This document shows positions 48,966 through 58,829 of a stretch of DNA of 64,000 bases, piece after piece (position 1 is the first letter of the stretch; every line of letters starts with the position of its first letter). The notes below the pieces were generated by a model. That model ran no database searches. It was not told the DNA's origin and saw nothing but the letters and a program-made list of their open reading frames with translations. Location: NCBI RefSeq assembly GCF_014203735.1, contig NZ_JACHJQ010000002.1, positions 496,001 to 560,000 on the forward strand. Direction: 5' to 3'. A program made the position numbers and the translations under genes. This DNA is from Actinophytocola algeriensis. GTDB lineage: Bacteria > Actinomycetota > Actinomycetes > Mycobacteriales > Pseudonocardiaceae.

Positions 48966-49903
48966 CACGTCTCCCGGAGCTTCGGGTTGAAGACCTCGTC
49001 GAGGCCCACGTTCATGAGGTACAGCGCACCGACGATCGTGGTGATGCCGAGGCCGGGCGGGATGAACCACCACCACAGGCCGAGGTTCATCGCGCTCCAC
49101 TGCTTGGCCTGGTTGAGCATCAGGCCGAGCGAGGTCCCCTCGGTCGGCCCGAGGCCGATGAAGTCCAGCGTCGCGGCGAACAGCACCGAGCCGCCGAACA
49201 GCAGGATGAACACCATGAACAGGTAGGACGCCATGTTCGGCGCGATCTCGCGGAAGATGATCCGCCGCACGGGCATGCCCGACAGCTTCGCCAGGTCGAC
49301 GAACTCCCGCGCCCGCAGCGTCAGCGTCTGCGACCGCACCGCCCGCGCCACCCAGGGCCACGAGAACAGCCCGATGATGACCGCCTGGACCTGGACGTCC
49401 CGGACCTCCAGGTACGCCGCGATGATCATCAGCACCGCGAGCACCGGCAGCACCAGCACGATGTTGGTGATCATGTTGAGGACCTCGTCGACGAGCCCGC
49501 CCCGGTAGCCGGACGTGAACCCGATGACCATGCCGAGCACGCCCGCGATGAGCGCCGCGACCACGCCGACGAAGAACGACGCCCGCAGCCCGTGGAGGAA
49601 CTGCGCGAACACGTCCTGCCCGAAGGTCGTGGTGCCGAACCAGTACTCGCCGGACGGCGCCGCGGCCGCCGGTCCGACGTACGCGTTCGGGTCGCCGCTC
49701 GCGAACAGCGGCCCGACTAGCGCGGCGAGCAGGAACACGAGCACGACGACGAACCCGCCGACGAGCTTGCGGTTGCGCACGGCGAAGTGCAGCGCCTCGC
49801 GCCGCACACCCCCGCCGTGCACGACCGCCACCCCGGGCACCGTGGCGACCTCCGCGGCCCCGGCCGCCACCGGCACGTCCGGTTCCGGTTTCGGTTGCGT
49901 CAT
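48965..49903 (-). CDS. ABC transporter permease (OppC/DppC-like)
   Basis: 312 aa from ATG 49903 overlapping the previous permease stop by four bases. Pro/Ala-rich cytoplasmic N-terminus, then six helices; the EAA loop is RAREFVDLAKLSGMPVRRIIFREIAPN. GVVAALIAGVLGMVIGFTSGYRGG and FIGLGPTEGTSLGLML are typical of OppC. Forms the channel with the OppB-like protein. Confidence 0.92.
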   Translation of the reverse strand: MTQPKPEPDVPVAAGAAEVATVPGVAVVHGGGVRREALHFAVRNRKLVGGFVVVLVFLLAALVGPLFASGDPNAYVGPAAAAPSGEYWFGTTTFGQDVFAQFLHGLRASFFVGVVAALIAGVLGMVIGFTSGYRGGLVDEVLNMITNIVLVLPVLAVLMIIAAYLEVRDVQVQAVIIGLFSWPWVARAVRSQTLTLRAREFVDLAKLSGMPVRRIIFREIAPNMASYLFMVFILLFGGSVLFAATLDFIGLGPTEGTSLGLMLNQAKQWSAMNLGLWWWFIPPGLGITTIVGALYLMNVGLDEVFNPKLRET

Positions 49904-50892
49904 GAGCCGCTCCCCATGCCGACCCGCGTGCGCGGGTCCACGAGCACGTAGACGACGTCGATGATGAAGTTCGCCACCAGGACCCCGATCACGATGAACA
50001 GGAAGATGCCCTGCAACAGGAACAGGTCGCTCGTCTTGATCGCCTCCAGCACCAGGTAGCCGAGACCGCGGTAGTCGAAGACGATCTCGGTGACGACGGC
50101 GCCGCCGATGATCACCCCGAGCTGCAGCGCGAGGCCGGTGACCTGGGGCAGCACCGCGTTGCGGAACGCGTACCGGCGCACCAGCCGTTGTGGTGCGCCG
50201 AGCGCGCCGAGGTAGTGCGCGTAGTCCGCCTCCAGCTCGTAGATGATCAGGTTGCGCATGCCGATGGCCCAGCCGCCGAACGCCACCAGGAACAGGGACA
50301 GGAAGGGCAGGAACCAGTGGCTGATCAGGTCGGAGATGAACAGCCACGAGAAGGACGGCTCCAGTGACGCGCTGAAGCTGCGGCCGACCGGGAAGAGGCC
50401 GGCCACCTTCCCGAACGCCCACGCGAGCAGGATCGCGAGCCACATGTACGGCGTCGCGGTCAGCACGTACCAGATGGGCAGGACCGCGTTGTCGAGCACC
50501 TTCTTCCGCGCCGCGTACGCGCCGAACTTGTTGCCGGCCCACCAGCTCAGCAGGATGGCGGGCAGCAGCAGGCCGAGCGTGTACGGCACGGCCGCGAGGA
50601 TGATCGACCCCACGGACTTCGGGTAGGCCCACAGGCTCACGCCGAAGTTGCCGCGCAGCAGCTCACCCCAGAAGTTGAGGTACTGCTGCCACCATGGCAG
50701 GTCGAAGCCGAACAGGCTCGTGTAGTACTCGCGCATCGCCGCGACCCCGGCGGGGTCCTGCAACCCGGCGCGCGCCACCATGGCGCGCACCGGGTCGCCC
50801 GGCATGAAGCGCGGGATGAGCCAGTTGATCGTCACCGCGACCACGAAGGTCAGGGCGTAGATCGCGAGCTTCCTCCCGAAGTACCGTCCCAT
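49900..50892 (-). CDS. ABC transporter permease (OppB/DppB-like)
   Basis: 330 aa from ATG 50892, seven bases after the binding-protein stop. First helix LAIYALTFVVAVTINWLIPR and FMPGDPVRAMV are OppB hallmarks; the EAA loop reads YAHYLGALGAPQRLVRRYAFRNA. Six membrane helices. Confidence 0.92.
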   Translation of the reverse strand: MGRYFGRKLAIYALTFVVAVTINWLIPRFMPGDPVRAMVARAGLQDPAGVAAMREYYTSLFGFDLPWWQQYLNFWGELLRGNFGVSLWAYPKSVGSIILAAVPYTLGLLLPAILLSWWAGNKFGAYAARKKVLDNAVLPIWYVLTATPYMWLAILLAWAFGKVAGLFPVGRSFSASLEPSFSWLFISDLISHWFLPFLSLFLVAFGGWAIGMRNLIIYELEADYAHYLGALGAPQRLVRRYAFRNAVLPQVTGLALQLGVIIGGAVVTEIVFDYRGLGYLVLEAIKTSDLFLLQGIFLFIVIGVLVANFIIDVVYVLVDPRTRVGMGSGS

Positions 50893-50899
50893 CGCGACG

Positions 50900-52624
50900 C
50901 TACTTGTCCTGCGGTGCGGGCTTCAGCTCCGCCAGCATCTTGATCGCGCCGCGCTGCATGTACCCGCGCCAGGTGGTGGGCAGGTACCTGGGCCCGTCAC
51001 CCTCGGCCGAGGGCCAGTTGGTCCACACCGAGTTGCTGTACTGCGACCAGAGGCCGTTGTACCACAACGGGATCATCGGCATCTCGGTCAGCTGGATCCG
51101 CTGCAGCTGCGACGCGACCGACTGCATCCCGGCCAGGTCGTCGACCTTGGTCTTGTCGAGCTGCTGCGTGAGGTCCCACGCCTGCTGGTTCTCGTACCGG
51201 CCGTAGTTGACCGTGGTCTGCGACTCGAGGATCGGCAGCCCGAAGACGTACTCGTAGTACCGGAACGGCGTGTTGTCCATCTGCCGCTGGTTGTCGAGGA
51301 TGAGGTCGAACTCGCCGGACTCGCGCATGTCCTGCACGACGGTGTCCGCCGGCGTCTCCGAGGTGATCTTGATGCCCGCGGCCTTGGCGCTGTCGACGAT
51401 CACCCTGGCCGCCTCGTTCCAGTCGGTCCAACCGGATGGGGTGGCGAGCTTCAGGTCGATCGGCGAGCCGTCCTTGTTCTCGACCAGGCCGTCACCGTTG
51501 GTGTCGCGGTACCCGGCCTGACTGAGGATTTCCGCGGCACCCGAGGTGTCGAAGGCCGGGCCGACCTCCGCCACGACCGCCTTGTCGATGTACTTGTCCC
51601 AGATCGGCAGCAGCCCGGTCGGGCTGGCCTTCTCCACGATCTGCCCGTACACCGAGTTCACGATCTTGTCGGTGTCGACGGCGTTCGCGAGCGCACGGCG
51701 GAACGCGGCGTCGTTCAGCGGCGCCTTCGTGCTGTTGGGCACCATCCACGTCGTGTTGGCAGGCAGCATGTACGGCGCGTCCTGGTAGTAGGTCTGCAGC
51801 TGGTAGCCGCCCTTGACCAGCGACGCGATGCCGGGCAGGAAGTTGTTGGACAGGTCGATGTCGCCCTGCAGCAGCTGGCCGAGCGCGGCCTCGTTGCTGG
51901 TGTTGACGATGTCGACGACGTAGGTGGGCTTGACGTCGAGGTCCAGCTTGTCGCGGCCCCACCACTTGTCGTTCTTCTTCCAGACCATGCGGTCCTGGTC
52001 GTGCGTCTCGTAGAGGTACGGGCCGGAGCCGACCGGCTGCTCGTTCGCGCCGGAGGTGACGTCCTCCTCGGACTTGTTGCTCCACAGGTGTTTCGGCACG
52101 ATCGGGTTGAAGTACACCCAGTTCGCCCACTGCTGGTAGCGGGGCTCGGAGAACGTGATCCTGGTGGTCCGCTTGTCCACGGCCTCGACGGAGGAGATGA
52201 ACTCGTACATCGAGTGGTACGGCACCGTCTCCATCTTGCCGAGCTCGATCGTGAACACCACGTCGTCGGACGTGATGGGCTTGCCGTCCGTCCACGTGAG
52301 ACCGTCCCGGAGCGTCACCTCGTAGGTGGTGTCGCTGGTCCAGTCGCCCTGCTCGGCGAGCCACGGCTCGAACTCGTCGGTGAGCGGGTCGTAGAGGAAC
52401 AGGGTCTCGTAGACGTAGCCGACGGTGCCGGTGGCGTACGCCCAGTTCATGACGGGGTTCCAGTTCGCGGGCGGGCCCCACTGCGTGCCGCTGGTGAACA
52501 GGGTCTGGTTGCGCGGATACGAGCCGGGCGCGTCGCCCGAGTCACCGCCGTCCACACCCGTGCACGCGGCGGCGAACAATCCCGCCGCGGCTAACATGGC
52601 CAGCAACCTCAACCGGTTTCGCAT
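50900..52624 (-). CDS. family-5 solute-binding lipoprotein, likely oligosaccharide binder
   Basis: 574 aa from ATG 52624. Lipobox FAAAC near residue 21. SBP_bac_5 domain with WEFTL-like DGLTWTDGKPITSDDVVFTI, VGSGPYLYETHD and AFRRALANAVDTDKIV. The family is named for peptides, but related proteins bind cello- and manno-oligosaccharides in thermophiles and actinomycetes; many Trp and Tyr residues (WVYFNPIVPKHLW, KKNDKWWG) and the intracellular glycosidase upstream favour a sugar ligand. That is inference. Confidence 0.9.
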   Translation of the reverse strand: MRNRLRLLAMLAAAGLFAAACTGVDGGDSGDAPGSYPRNQTLFTSGTQWGPPANWNPVMNWAYATGTVGYVYETLFLYDPLTDEFEPWLAEQGDWTSDTTYEVTLRDGLTWTDGKPITSDDVVFTIELGKMETVPYHSMYEFISSVEAVDKRTTRITFSEPRYQQWANWVYFNPIVPKHLWSNKSEEDVTSGANEQPVGSGPYLYETHDQDRMVWKKNDKWWGRDKLDLDVKPTYVVDIVNTSNEAALGQLLQGDIDLSNNFLPGIASLVKGGYQLQTYYQDAPYMLPANTTWMVPNSTKAPLNDAAFRRALANAVDTDKIVNSVYGQIVEKASPTGLLPIWDKYIDKAVVAEVGPAFDTSGAAEILSQAGYRDTNGDGLVENKDGSPIDLKLATPSGWTDWNEAARVIVDSAKAAGIKITSETPADTVVQDMRESGEFDLILDNQRQMDNTPFRYYEYVFGLPILESQTTVNYGRYENQQAWDLTQQLDKTKVDDLAGMQSVASQLQRIQLTEMPMIPLWYNGLWSQYSNSVWTNWPSAEGDGPRYLPTTWRGYMQRGAIKMLAELKPAPQDK

Positions 52625-52639
52625 GGCGCATCTCCTCGT

Positions 52640-54523
52640 TCAGGAATCCTCGAGTACCAGCACCCGCACGCCGTACGGGCGCAACGTCACCTCGTTGACG
52701 GGCTCCCCCGACGTGAGGTCGGCCAGCGTGCCCCCGGCAGGCTTGACCTCCAGCTCCTCCTCCGCCTGGCTGATCAGCCAGACGAACCGGCGACCGTCCC
52801 GGTGCGCCATCTCGCCGACGTGGACGAGCGGGTCGGCGACGGTCACCGCACGCGACACGCCGGCGATGGCCGCCAGCGCGTCGTAGATCCGTTGTGTGGG
52901 CTCGGGGTTGACGCGCGGCAGCGCCGCGGCCATGGCCTCGAGCGGGTAGGTGCACAGCACGAGCTGCCCTTTTCTCACCAGGACCGGGTTCCCGTGCTGG
53001 TCGACGGCGACGACCTCACCGTCGGTGGCGCGCACCGGCAGGAACACCCGCTCGTGCTCGTTGCCACCGGCGCGGAAGGTGAGCGTGGTGCCCGCGCCGA
53101 TCGGCCCGAGGTCGGCGGTGAACGTCACGGCGACCTCGTCGTCGGTGACCGGGTCGACCATGCCGTACCGGAGCTGGTGCGCGACCCCGAACATGCCGTC
53201 GAGGTCGCCGTGCCACATACCGCGCTGGGTACTGTGGTTGCCCGCGCTGTAGGACACGAAGACGGTCGCGCCACCCTCGGCGCGGTCCGCGAGGTACCGC
53301 CAGGTCGGCGCGGTGAGCTGCTTGGCGGACGGGACGAGGTACAGCTTCGCTGCCGGCAGCCCGTCCAGCTCCCTGGCCGCCGTCACGGACAGGTCGGCCG
53401 CGCGTGCGGCCACGTAGGACTGCCGGAGCACGTCGAACAGGTGGCTGCTGTCGTCTTCTTCCGTGAACGGGTACCGGTGCTCGAGGTAGGAGGGCACGAC
53501 GAGCGCGACCTCGGGCTCGGGTCGCACGCAGTTCGGGAAGTCGATCTTGTCGAGGACGTCGGCGAAGTCCCGTACCTCCCGCAGTTGCGGCTTGGGGGCA
53601 CCGGTCACGTCGGTGAGCCCGAACCGCAGCTCGAACGGGTGGTGCCGGTAGGGGTCCTGGGTGAACAGGTCGTCGAAGTCGGTGTTGTTCCAGGCGATCC
53701 AGCCGGTCGCCCCCGCGAGGAGGGTGTTGTGGAGGATCTGGCGGTAGTACTGCGCGCCGTGCTCGGCGGAGACGAAGCTGTCGGTGACGCCGAACTCCTC
53801 CAGCACCACGGGTTTGCCGTTCAGGTCGGCCAGCTGGCAGATGAACGCGGCCGTGAGGTGCTGCCGGACGACGTCGTTCTCCATGCGGTACACGTGTGGC
53901 CCGACGAAGTCGGTCAGTGCGGCCAGGTCGCGGACGGAGAACCCGTTGTCCCGCCCGGTGACCTCGATCCCCCACGCCCCGTCACCGATCGAGACGGGCT
54001 GTGTCCCGCCACCCGCGCGCACGGCCTGGACCATGAGCTGGGCCCATGCCGTGACCGCTTCCCTGGTGGCGGGCTCCCCGTAGATGGGCATCTCGTTGGA
54101 GATCAGCCAGCCCGCGACGGCCGGGTGCGAGTGGAACCGGGCGGTCAGCCGCTCGACGAACCACGCCTGCCGCCCGACCATCCACACGTCCGAGTACAGG
54201 TCGCGCCCCTGCCGCCAGGCCGGGTCCCAGTTCTCCCCGGACATGTGCCCGATGATGAACGTGGGAATCGTGGCCATGCCCTGCTCTGTGTGCCGGTCGA
54301 GGAAGTCGGCGTACCGCGCGACCATCTCGTCGTCGACCCGGCCGGGCTCGGGGTGGAAGTCGGGCCAGTAGAAGAACGAGCGGGTGACGTTCATGCCGTG
54401 TTCGCGCAGGACCCGCAGTTCCTGGGTGACCAGGTCCCGGTCGTAGTTCCGCCACATCAGCGGCCCACCGGACCGCGACCAGAAGTTGGCCCCCAGCCAC
54501 GGCCGTCCGTCGAACAGAAGCAT
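52640..54523 (-). CDS. intracellular clan GH-A glycoside hydrolase (GH5-like)
   Basis: 627 aa, no signal peptide, GAGGAGG before ATG 54523. (beta/alpha)8-barrel residues 1-340: RSFFYWPDFHPEPGRVDD, acid/base Glu in LISNEMPIYG, HVYRMEND and nucleophile Glu in VVLEEFGVTD. The C-terminal 290 residues include a Rossmann-like trimerisation-type domain (VALVVPSYLEHRYPF) and a beta domain. This fits a GH5 subfamily of exo-beta-mannosidase/glucosidase type or a GH42-like arrangement; subfamily not certain. It would finish oligosaccharides brought in by the downstream transporter. A mannan link is attractive given the GH5 mannanase at 43315. Confidence 0.82.
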   Translation of the reverse strand: MLLFDGRPWLGANFWSRSGGPLMWRNYDRDLVTQELRVLREHGMNVTRSFFYWPDFHPEPGRVDDEMVARYADFLDRHTEQGMATIPTFIIGHMSGENWDPAWRQGRDLYSDVWMVGRQAWFVERLTARFHSHPAVAGWLISNEMPIYGEPATREAVTAWAQLMVQAVRAGGGTQPVSIGDGAWGIEVTGRDNGFSVRDLAALTDFVGPHVYRMENDVVRQHLTAAFICQLADLNGKPVVLEEFGVTDSFVSAEHGAQYYRQILHNTLLAGATGWIAWNNTDFDDLFTQDPYRHHPFELRFGLTDVTGAPKPQLREVRDFADVLDKIDFPNCVRPEPEVALVVPSYLEHRYPFTEEDDSSHLFDVLRQSYVAARAADLSVTAARELDGLPAAKLYLVPSAKQLTAPTWRYLADRAEGGATVFVSYSAGNHSTQRGMWHGDLDGMFGVAHQLRYGMVDPVTDDEVAVTFTADLGPIGAGTTLTFRAGGNEHERVFLPVRATDGEVVAVDQHGNPVLVRKGQLVLCTYPLEAMAAALPRVNPEPTQRIYDALAAIAGVSRAVTVADPLVHVGEMAHRDGRRFVWLISQAEEELEVKPAGGTLADLTSGEPVNEVTLRPYGVRVLVLEDS

Positions 54524-54628
54524 CGTCGCCTCCTCGCCTACTGAACCGCGTAAGTATCGAAAATAGCGTCCAGTCGGGTACGAGCCCGAAGAGTACGGCA
54601 GGTTCCGAACGAACCGCTAGCCCCAAAG

Positions 54629-54640
54629 TGAACCGGTTCA
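54629..54640. promoter_or_regulatory. LacI-type palindrome upstream of the oligosaccharide operon
   Basis: TGAACCGGTTCA is a perfect 12-bp palindrome with the central CG typical of LacI-family sites, 106 bases before the first gene of an operon that ends in a LacI regulator. The surrounding 403-base gap (54524-54926) holds this site, a family A repeat, an 11-C run and a terminator but no gene I can support. Confidence 0.7.
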
Positions 54641-54697
54641 GCGCGCGCTCCCAAAACCTCACGCGGCGCACGCCGACACAACCCACCGCCTACCTGC

Positions 54698-54742
54698 CTG
54701 CCCAGCGACCTGCCGCTCCGGCGAGGCCCGTCCGGCGAGGAC
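54698..54742. repeat. dispersed intergenic repeat, family A, copy 2
   Basis: CTGCCCA, GACCTGC, TCCGGCGAGGCC and CCGTCCGGCGAGGAC follow each other as at 7700-7767, but about 20 internal bases are missing. Confidence 0.6.
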
Positions 54743-54746
54743 GACG

Positions 54747-54757
54747 CCCCCCCCCCC
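54747..54757. repeat. homopolymer run of 11 C
   Basis: Eleven consecutive C followed by GGG, right next to the family A repeat. It is prone to slippage or to sequencing error. Confidence 0.9.
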
Positions 54758-54852
54758 GGGAAGCGACGTAGAGCAGCGCGAGAACGGCCGCGCCGAGGAA
54801 GACCGGCGAGGTGGCGACACGCCAGGGACCGGACGAGTCACCACCTCGCCGC

Positions 54853-54880
54853 GGGTGGGCGGAGCCACCACCGCCCACCC
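54853..54880 (-). terminator. terminator of the arabinose operon
   Basis: GGGTGGGCGG and CCGCCCACCC, perfect 10-bp arms with an 8-base loop, about 47 bases after the last permease stop. Confidence 0.75.
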
Positions 54881-54926
54881 CGGATGGCGGCGCGGGCGCA
54901 CCCGACGAGCACCCGCGCCGCCTGCT

Positions 54927-56159
54927 CTACCGGGCGGCTCCCGCGCGCCGTTTGGTCCACACGTCGTACGCGACCGCCGCCAGCAGGACCAGGCCCTTCA
55001 CCAGCATCACGCGTTCCGAGGGCGCACCGATCAGCGACATGCCGTTGTTGATCACACCCATGATCAGGCCGCCGGTGATGGCGCCGATGACCTTGCCGAC
55101 GCCACCCTGGACTGCGGCGCCACCGATGAACGCCGCCGCGATCGCGTCCAGTTCGAACGCGTTGCCCGCGGTCGGGCCCGCCTGGTTGAGACGGCCCGCG
55201 AAGATCACGCCCGCGAGCGCGGCCAGCACTCCCATGTTCACGAACACCCAGAACGTCACCGGCTTCACCCGCACGCCGGACAGCGTCGCGGCCTGCAGGT
55301 TGCCGCCCACCGCGTAGATGTGCCTGCCGAAGACCGAGCGGCTCGCCATCAACGAGTACGCCAGCACCAGCACCGCGAGCAGCACCAGCACCCACGGCAG
55401 GTTCCGGAACCGTGCGAGCTGGACCACCACGAACAGCACGACCGCCGCGGCCACGAGGATCTTGACCGCGAACAGCGGGAACGGGTCCACGGTCTGTCCG
55501 TACCCGAGCCGGGCGCGCCTCGTCCGCCACTGCACGAACGCGAAACCTGCCACGACCAGGATCCCCATCAGCAGCGACAGGAGGTCCGCGCCACCCAGCG
55601 GCCCGAGCCCCACGTTGCCCAGGTACCCGCCGGTGAAGCCGTTGGCCAGCGTGCGGATCTCGTCCGGGAACGGGCCGATGCCCTGGTTCCCCAGCACCGT
55701 CAGGGTGAGCGCGCGGAACACGAGCATCCCGCCGAGGGTCACGATGAACGCCGGGATGCCGAAGTACGCGATCCAGTACCCCTGCGCCGCGCCGATCAGC
55801 GCGCCTGCACCGAGTGTGGCGAGCACGGCCAGCCACCACGGAAGTCCCCATTGGACGGTCAGCACCGCGCAGATCGCGCCGGTCACCGCGACGACCGAGC
55901 CCACCGACAGGTCGATGTGCCCGCTGATGATCACGAGGATCATGCCGATGGCGAGGATGAGCACGTACGAGTTCTGCACGACGATGTTCGAGATGTTCCC
56001 CGGCTGCAGCAGCGCCCCGTCGGTGAGCACGGTGAACAGCACCACGATCAACGCGAACGCGACGTAGATGCCGCTCTGCCGCAGGTTCAGCCGGAACCGC
56101 CGCGGTGGCCCCGGAGCCACCGGCTGGGTCACCGGCGGCGTCGAGACGTCAGCACTCAC
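54927..56159 (-). CDS. monosaccharide ABC transporter permease (MmsB/XylH type)
   Basis: 410 aa from GTG 56159, overlapping the ATPase stop (GTGA). About ten to twelve helices, with the BPD_transp_2 signature [35 protein letters not shown] and [20 protein letters not shown]. The length of about 400 aa fits the GguB/XylH/MmsB branch, which moves arabinose, xylose, glucose and galactose. Last gene of the ara operon. Confidence 0.93.
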   Translation of the reverse strand: MSADVSTPPVTQPVAPGPPRRFRLNLRQSGIYVAFALIVVLFTVLTDGALLQPGNISNIVVQNSYVLILAIGMILVIISGHIDLSVGSVVAVTGAICAVLTVQWGLPWWLAVLATLGAGALIGAAQGYWIAYFGIPAFIVTLGGMLVFRALTLTVLGNQGIGPFPDEIRTLANGFTGGYLGNVGLGPLGGADLLSLLMGILVVAGFAFVQWRTRRARLGYGQTVDPFPLFAVKILVAAAVVLFVVVQLARFRNLPWVLVLLAVLVLAYSLMASRSVFGRHIYAVGGNLQAATLSGVRVKPVTFWVFVNMGVLAALAGVIFAGRLNQAGPTAGNAFELDAIAAAFIGGAAVQGGVGKVIGAITGGLIMGVINNGMSLIGAPSERVMLVKGLVLLAAVAYDVWTKRRAGAAR

Positions 56160-57694
56160 CGCCGCACCTCCTGCGTCATGTACTCCATCAACCGCTCCTG
56201 TGTGGCTTCCTCGCGCGGCACCTCACCGGTGATCCGGCCCGCCGACAGCGTGTAGATCCGGTCGCACAGCCCGAGCAGCTCCGGCAGCTCCGACGAGATC
56301 ACCAGCACCGCCTTCCCCTGCTCCGCCAGCGAGTTCACGATCGTGTAGATCTCGTACTTGGCGCCGACGTCGACACCGCGGGTCGGCTCGTCGAGGATCA
56401 GGACGTCCGGCTCGGTGAACATCCACTTCGCGAGCACGACCTTCTGCTGGTTGCCGCCGGACAGCGTCCGCGCCCCCGCGGCGACGGACGGCGTCTTGAT
56501 CCGCAGCGCGTCCCGGAACCGTTCGGCGACCCGGAACTCCTCGTGCTCGTTGACCCAGTTGCGCCGCGACAGCAGCCCGAGCCCGGCCGCGGACACGTTC
56601 TGCTTCACGTCCGCCACCAGGTTCAGCCCGTACCGCTTGCGGTCCTCGCTCACGTACGCGATGCCGTTGCGGATCGCCGACCGCACGGTCCGCACGTCGA
56701 TCTCGCGCCCGTCCTTGTAGACCCGCCCCGAGATGTCCACGCCGTAGGACCGGCCGAACACCGACATCGCCAGCTCGGTGCGGCCCGCGCCCATCAGCCC
56801 GGCCAGCCCGACGACCTCGCCGCGCCGCAACGACAGGGTGGCGTGGTCGACCACCACGCGGCCCGGGTTGGTGGGGCTGTGGACGGTCCAGTCCTCGATC
56901 CGCAGCGCCTCCTCGCCGACGTGTGGCGTCCTCGGCGGGAACCGGTGTTCCAGGTCGCGGCCGACCATGCCCGCGATGATCCGCTCCTCCGTGACGTCGG
57001 ACGCGTCCAGCGTCTCGATGGACTGGCCGTCGCGCAGGATCGTGATCGTGTCGGCGATCGCGGTGACCTCGCCCAGCTTGTGGGAGATCACCACGCACGT
57101 GATGCCGTCGTCACGCAGACCGCGCAGCAGGTCGAGCAGGTGCGCGGAGTCGTCGTCGTTCAGCGCCGCCGTCGGCTCGTCCAGGATCAGCAGCTTGACC
57201 TCTTTGGACAGCGCCTTCGCGATCTCGACGAGCTGCTGCTTGCCCACACCCAGCTCACCGGCGGCGACCGTCGGGTTCTCGCGCAGGCCGACGCGGCGCA
57301 GGTGCTTCTCCGCCTCGTGGTTCGTCCGGTTCCAGTCGATCAACCCGCGGTGCGCCATCTCGTTGCCGAGGAAGAGGTTCTCCGCGATCGACAGCTGGCC
57401 GACCAGCGCCAGCTCCTGGTGAATGATCACGACACCGCGGGCCTCGCTGTCCCGGATACCCGCGAACCGGCACTCCTCGCCCTCGAAGACCACCTCCCCG
57501 GAGTACGACCCGTGCGGGTGCACCCCGGAGAGGATCTTCATCAACGTCGACTTGCCCGCCCCGTTCTCGCCGCAGATCGCGTGGATCTCCCCGCGCCGCA
57601 CCGCGAACGTCACGTCCCGCAACGCCGTGACACCCGGGAACGACTTGGTGATCCCGCTCATCAGCAGGATGTCCGCGTCGGTGGCGTCGGCCAT
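56156..57694 (-). CDS. monosaccharide ABC transporter ATPase (MmsA/GguA type), tandem domains
   Basis: 512 aa from ATG 57694, two bases after the binding-protein stop. Two ABC domains: the first with [32 protein letters not shown] and [10 protein letters not shown]; the second with [26 protein letters not shown] and [15 protein letters not shown]. Degenerate second Walker A is normal for this family. Powers uptake with the permease below. Confidence 0.94.
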   Translation of the reverse strand: MADATDADILLMSGITKSFPGVTALRDVTFAVRRGEIHAICGENGAGKSTLMKILSGVHPHGSYSGEVVFEGEECRFAGIRDSEARGVVIIHQELALVGQLSIAENLFLGNEMAHRGLIDWNRTNHEAEKHLRRVGLRENPTVAAGELGVGKQQLVEIAKALSKEVKLLILDEPTAALNDDDSAHLLDLLRGLRDDGITCVVISHKLGEVTAIADTITILRDGQSIETLDASDVTEERIIAGMVGRDLEHRFPPRTPHVGEEALRIEDWTVHSPTNPGRVVVDHATLSLRRGEVVGLAGLMGAGRTELAMSVFGRSYGVDISGRVYKDGREIDVRTVRSAIRNGIAYVSEDRKRYGLNLVADVKQNVSAAGLGLLSRRNWVNEHEEFRVAERFRDALRIKTPSVAAGARTLSGGNQQKVVLAKWMFTEPDVLILDEPTRGVDVGAKYEIYTIVNSLAEQGKAVLVISSELPELLGLCDRIYTLSAGRITGEVPREEATQERLMEYMTQEVRR

Positions 57695-57696
57695 GG

Positions 57697-58812
57697 TCAC
57701 TTCAGCTGGTCGGCGGTGTAGTACCCGGTGTCGACGAGTTCCTTGACGTAGTTCGACTTCTCGACGATCACCGGCTGCAGCAGGATCGCGGGCACGACCT
57801 TCTCGCCGTTGTCGTAGTCCTCGGTGTTGTTCACCTTGGGATCCTTGCCCTGGACTACGGCGTCCGCCATGTCCGCGGCCGCCTTCGCCAGCTCGCGGAT
57901 GTCCTTGAAGATGGTCGAGTACTGCTCGTCGGCGACGATCGACTTCACCGAGGCGACCTCCGCGTCCTGTCCGGTCACGATCGGGTAAGGCTGGCCCGCG
58001 GTGCCGTAGCCGCCGCTCTTGAGCGCGGAGAGGATGCCGATGGAGATGCCGTCGTAGGGCGAGAGCACGCCGTCGACCCGGGCGCTGCCGTACGTCGAGG
58101 TCAGCAGGTCCTCCATGCGCCGCTGCGCGGTCGCGGGGTCCCACCGCAGGATCGCCATCGTCTTGAAGTCCTTCTGCCCGCTCTTCACGACCAGCGTGCC
58201 GTCGCCGATGTACTTCTCGAGCACCGACATCGCGCCGTCGTAGAAGTACGACGAGTTGTTGTCGTCGGGTGAACCGGCGAACAACTCGACGTTGAGCGGT
58301 CCCTTCGCGGTGCCGGGGCTGCCGTCGGGGTTCAGCACCTTCAACCCGGTGAGCAGCGAGGTGGCCTGCTGGACGCCGACCTTGAAGTTGTCGAACGAGG
58401 CGTAGTAGTCGACGTTGGGGCTGTCGAGGAGCAGCCGGTCGTAGGAGATCACCGGGATCTTCGCGTCGGCGGCCGCCTGCAGTTGCGAGGACAGCGACTT
58501 GGCGTCGATGGACGCGACGATCAGTGCCCGCGCGCCCTTGGTGATCTGGTTCTCGATCTGGTTGGCCTGGGTGGGGATGTCGTTCTCCGCGTACTGCAGG
58601 TCGACCTTGTACCCCTTATCCTCCAGTGCCTTCTTGACGTTGTCGCCGTCACGGATCCAGCGTTCGGACGCCCGGGTCGGCATGGTGACGCCGATCAGCG
58701 CGCCTTCCGTCGACGTCGGCTGCTGGTCGACGGTCTTCTCCGACGAGCCGCACGCGGACAGGACCAGGGCGGACGCCAGGGTCAGGCCTGCCACGAGCCG
58801 TGGAAACCTCAT
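57697..58812 (-). CDS. monosaccharide-binding lipoprotein (ChvE type)
   Basis: 371 aa; GGGAGA before ATG 58812. Lipobox VLSAC near residue 21. Periplasmic-binding-protein type 1 fold with [45 protein letters not shown] and AGSPDDNNS, the hallmarks of ChvE/GguE proteins that bind arabinose, galactose, glucose and xylose. Its place after araA suggests arabinose as the main ligand. Confidence 0.93.
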   Translation of the reverse strand: MRFPRLVAGLTLASALVLSACGSSEKTVDQQPTSTEGALIGVTMPTRASERWIRDGDNVKKALEDKGYKVDLQYAENDIPTQANQIENQITKGARALIVASIDAKSLSSQLQAAADAKIPVISYDRLLLDSPNVDYYASFDNFKVGVQQATSLLTGLKVLNPDGSPGTAKGPLNVELFAGSPDDNNSSYFYDGAMSVLEKYIGDGTLVVKSGQKDFKTMAILRWDPATAQRRMEDLLTSTYGSARVDGVLSPYDGISIGILSALKSGGYGTAGQPYPIVTGQDAEVASVKSIVADEQYSTIFKDIRELAKAAADMADAVVQGKDPKVNNTEDYDNGEKVVPAILLQPVIVEKSNYVKELVDTGYYTADQLK

Positions 58813-58829
58813 TGTTTCTCCCAATCTCT

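Noticed and set aside
54645-54653. GCGCTCCCA resembling half of a CebR operator
   Set aside because: The other half does not match, and the operon already has a better LacI-type palindrome.
54690-54878. 62-codon minus-strand ORF with a hydrophobic stretch (WRVATSPVFLGAAVLALLYV)
   Set aside because: Its ATG lies in a terminator hairpin arm, its end runs through the 11-C tract and a repeat, and no ribosome site is evident; could be a remnant of a small membrane protein but cannot be supported.
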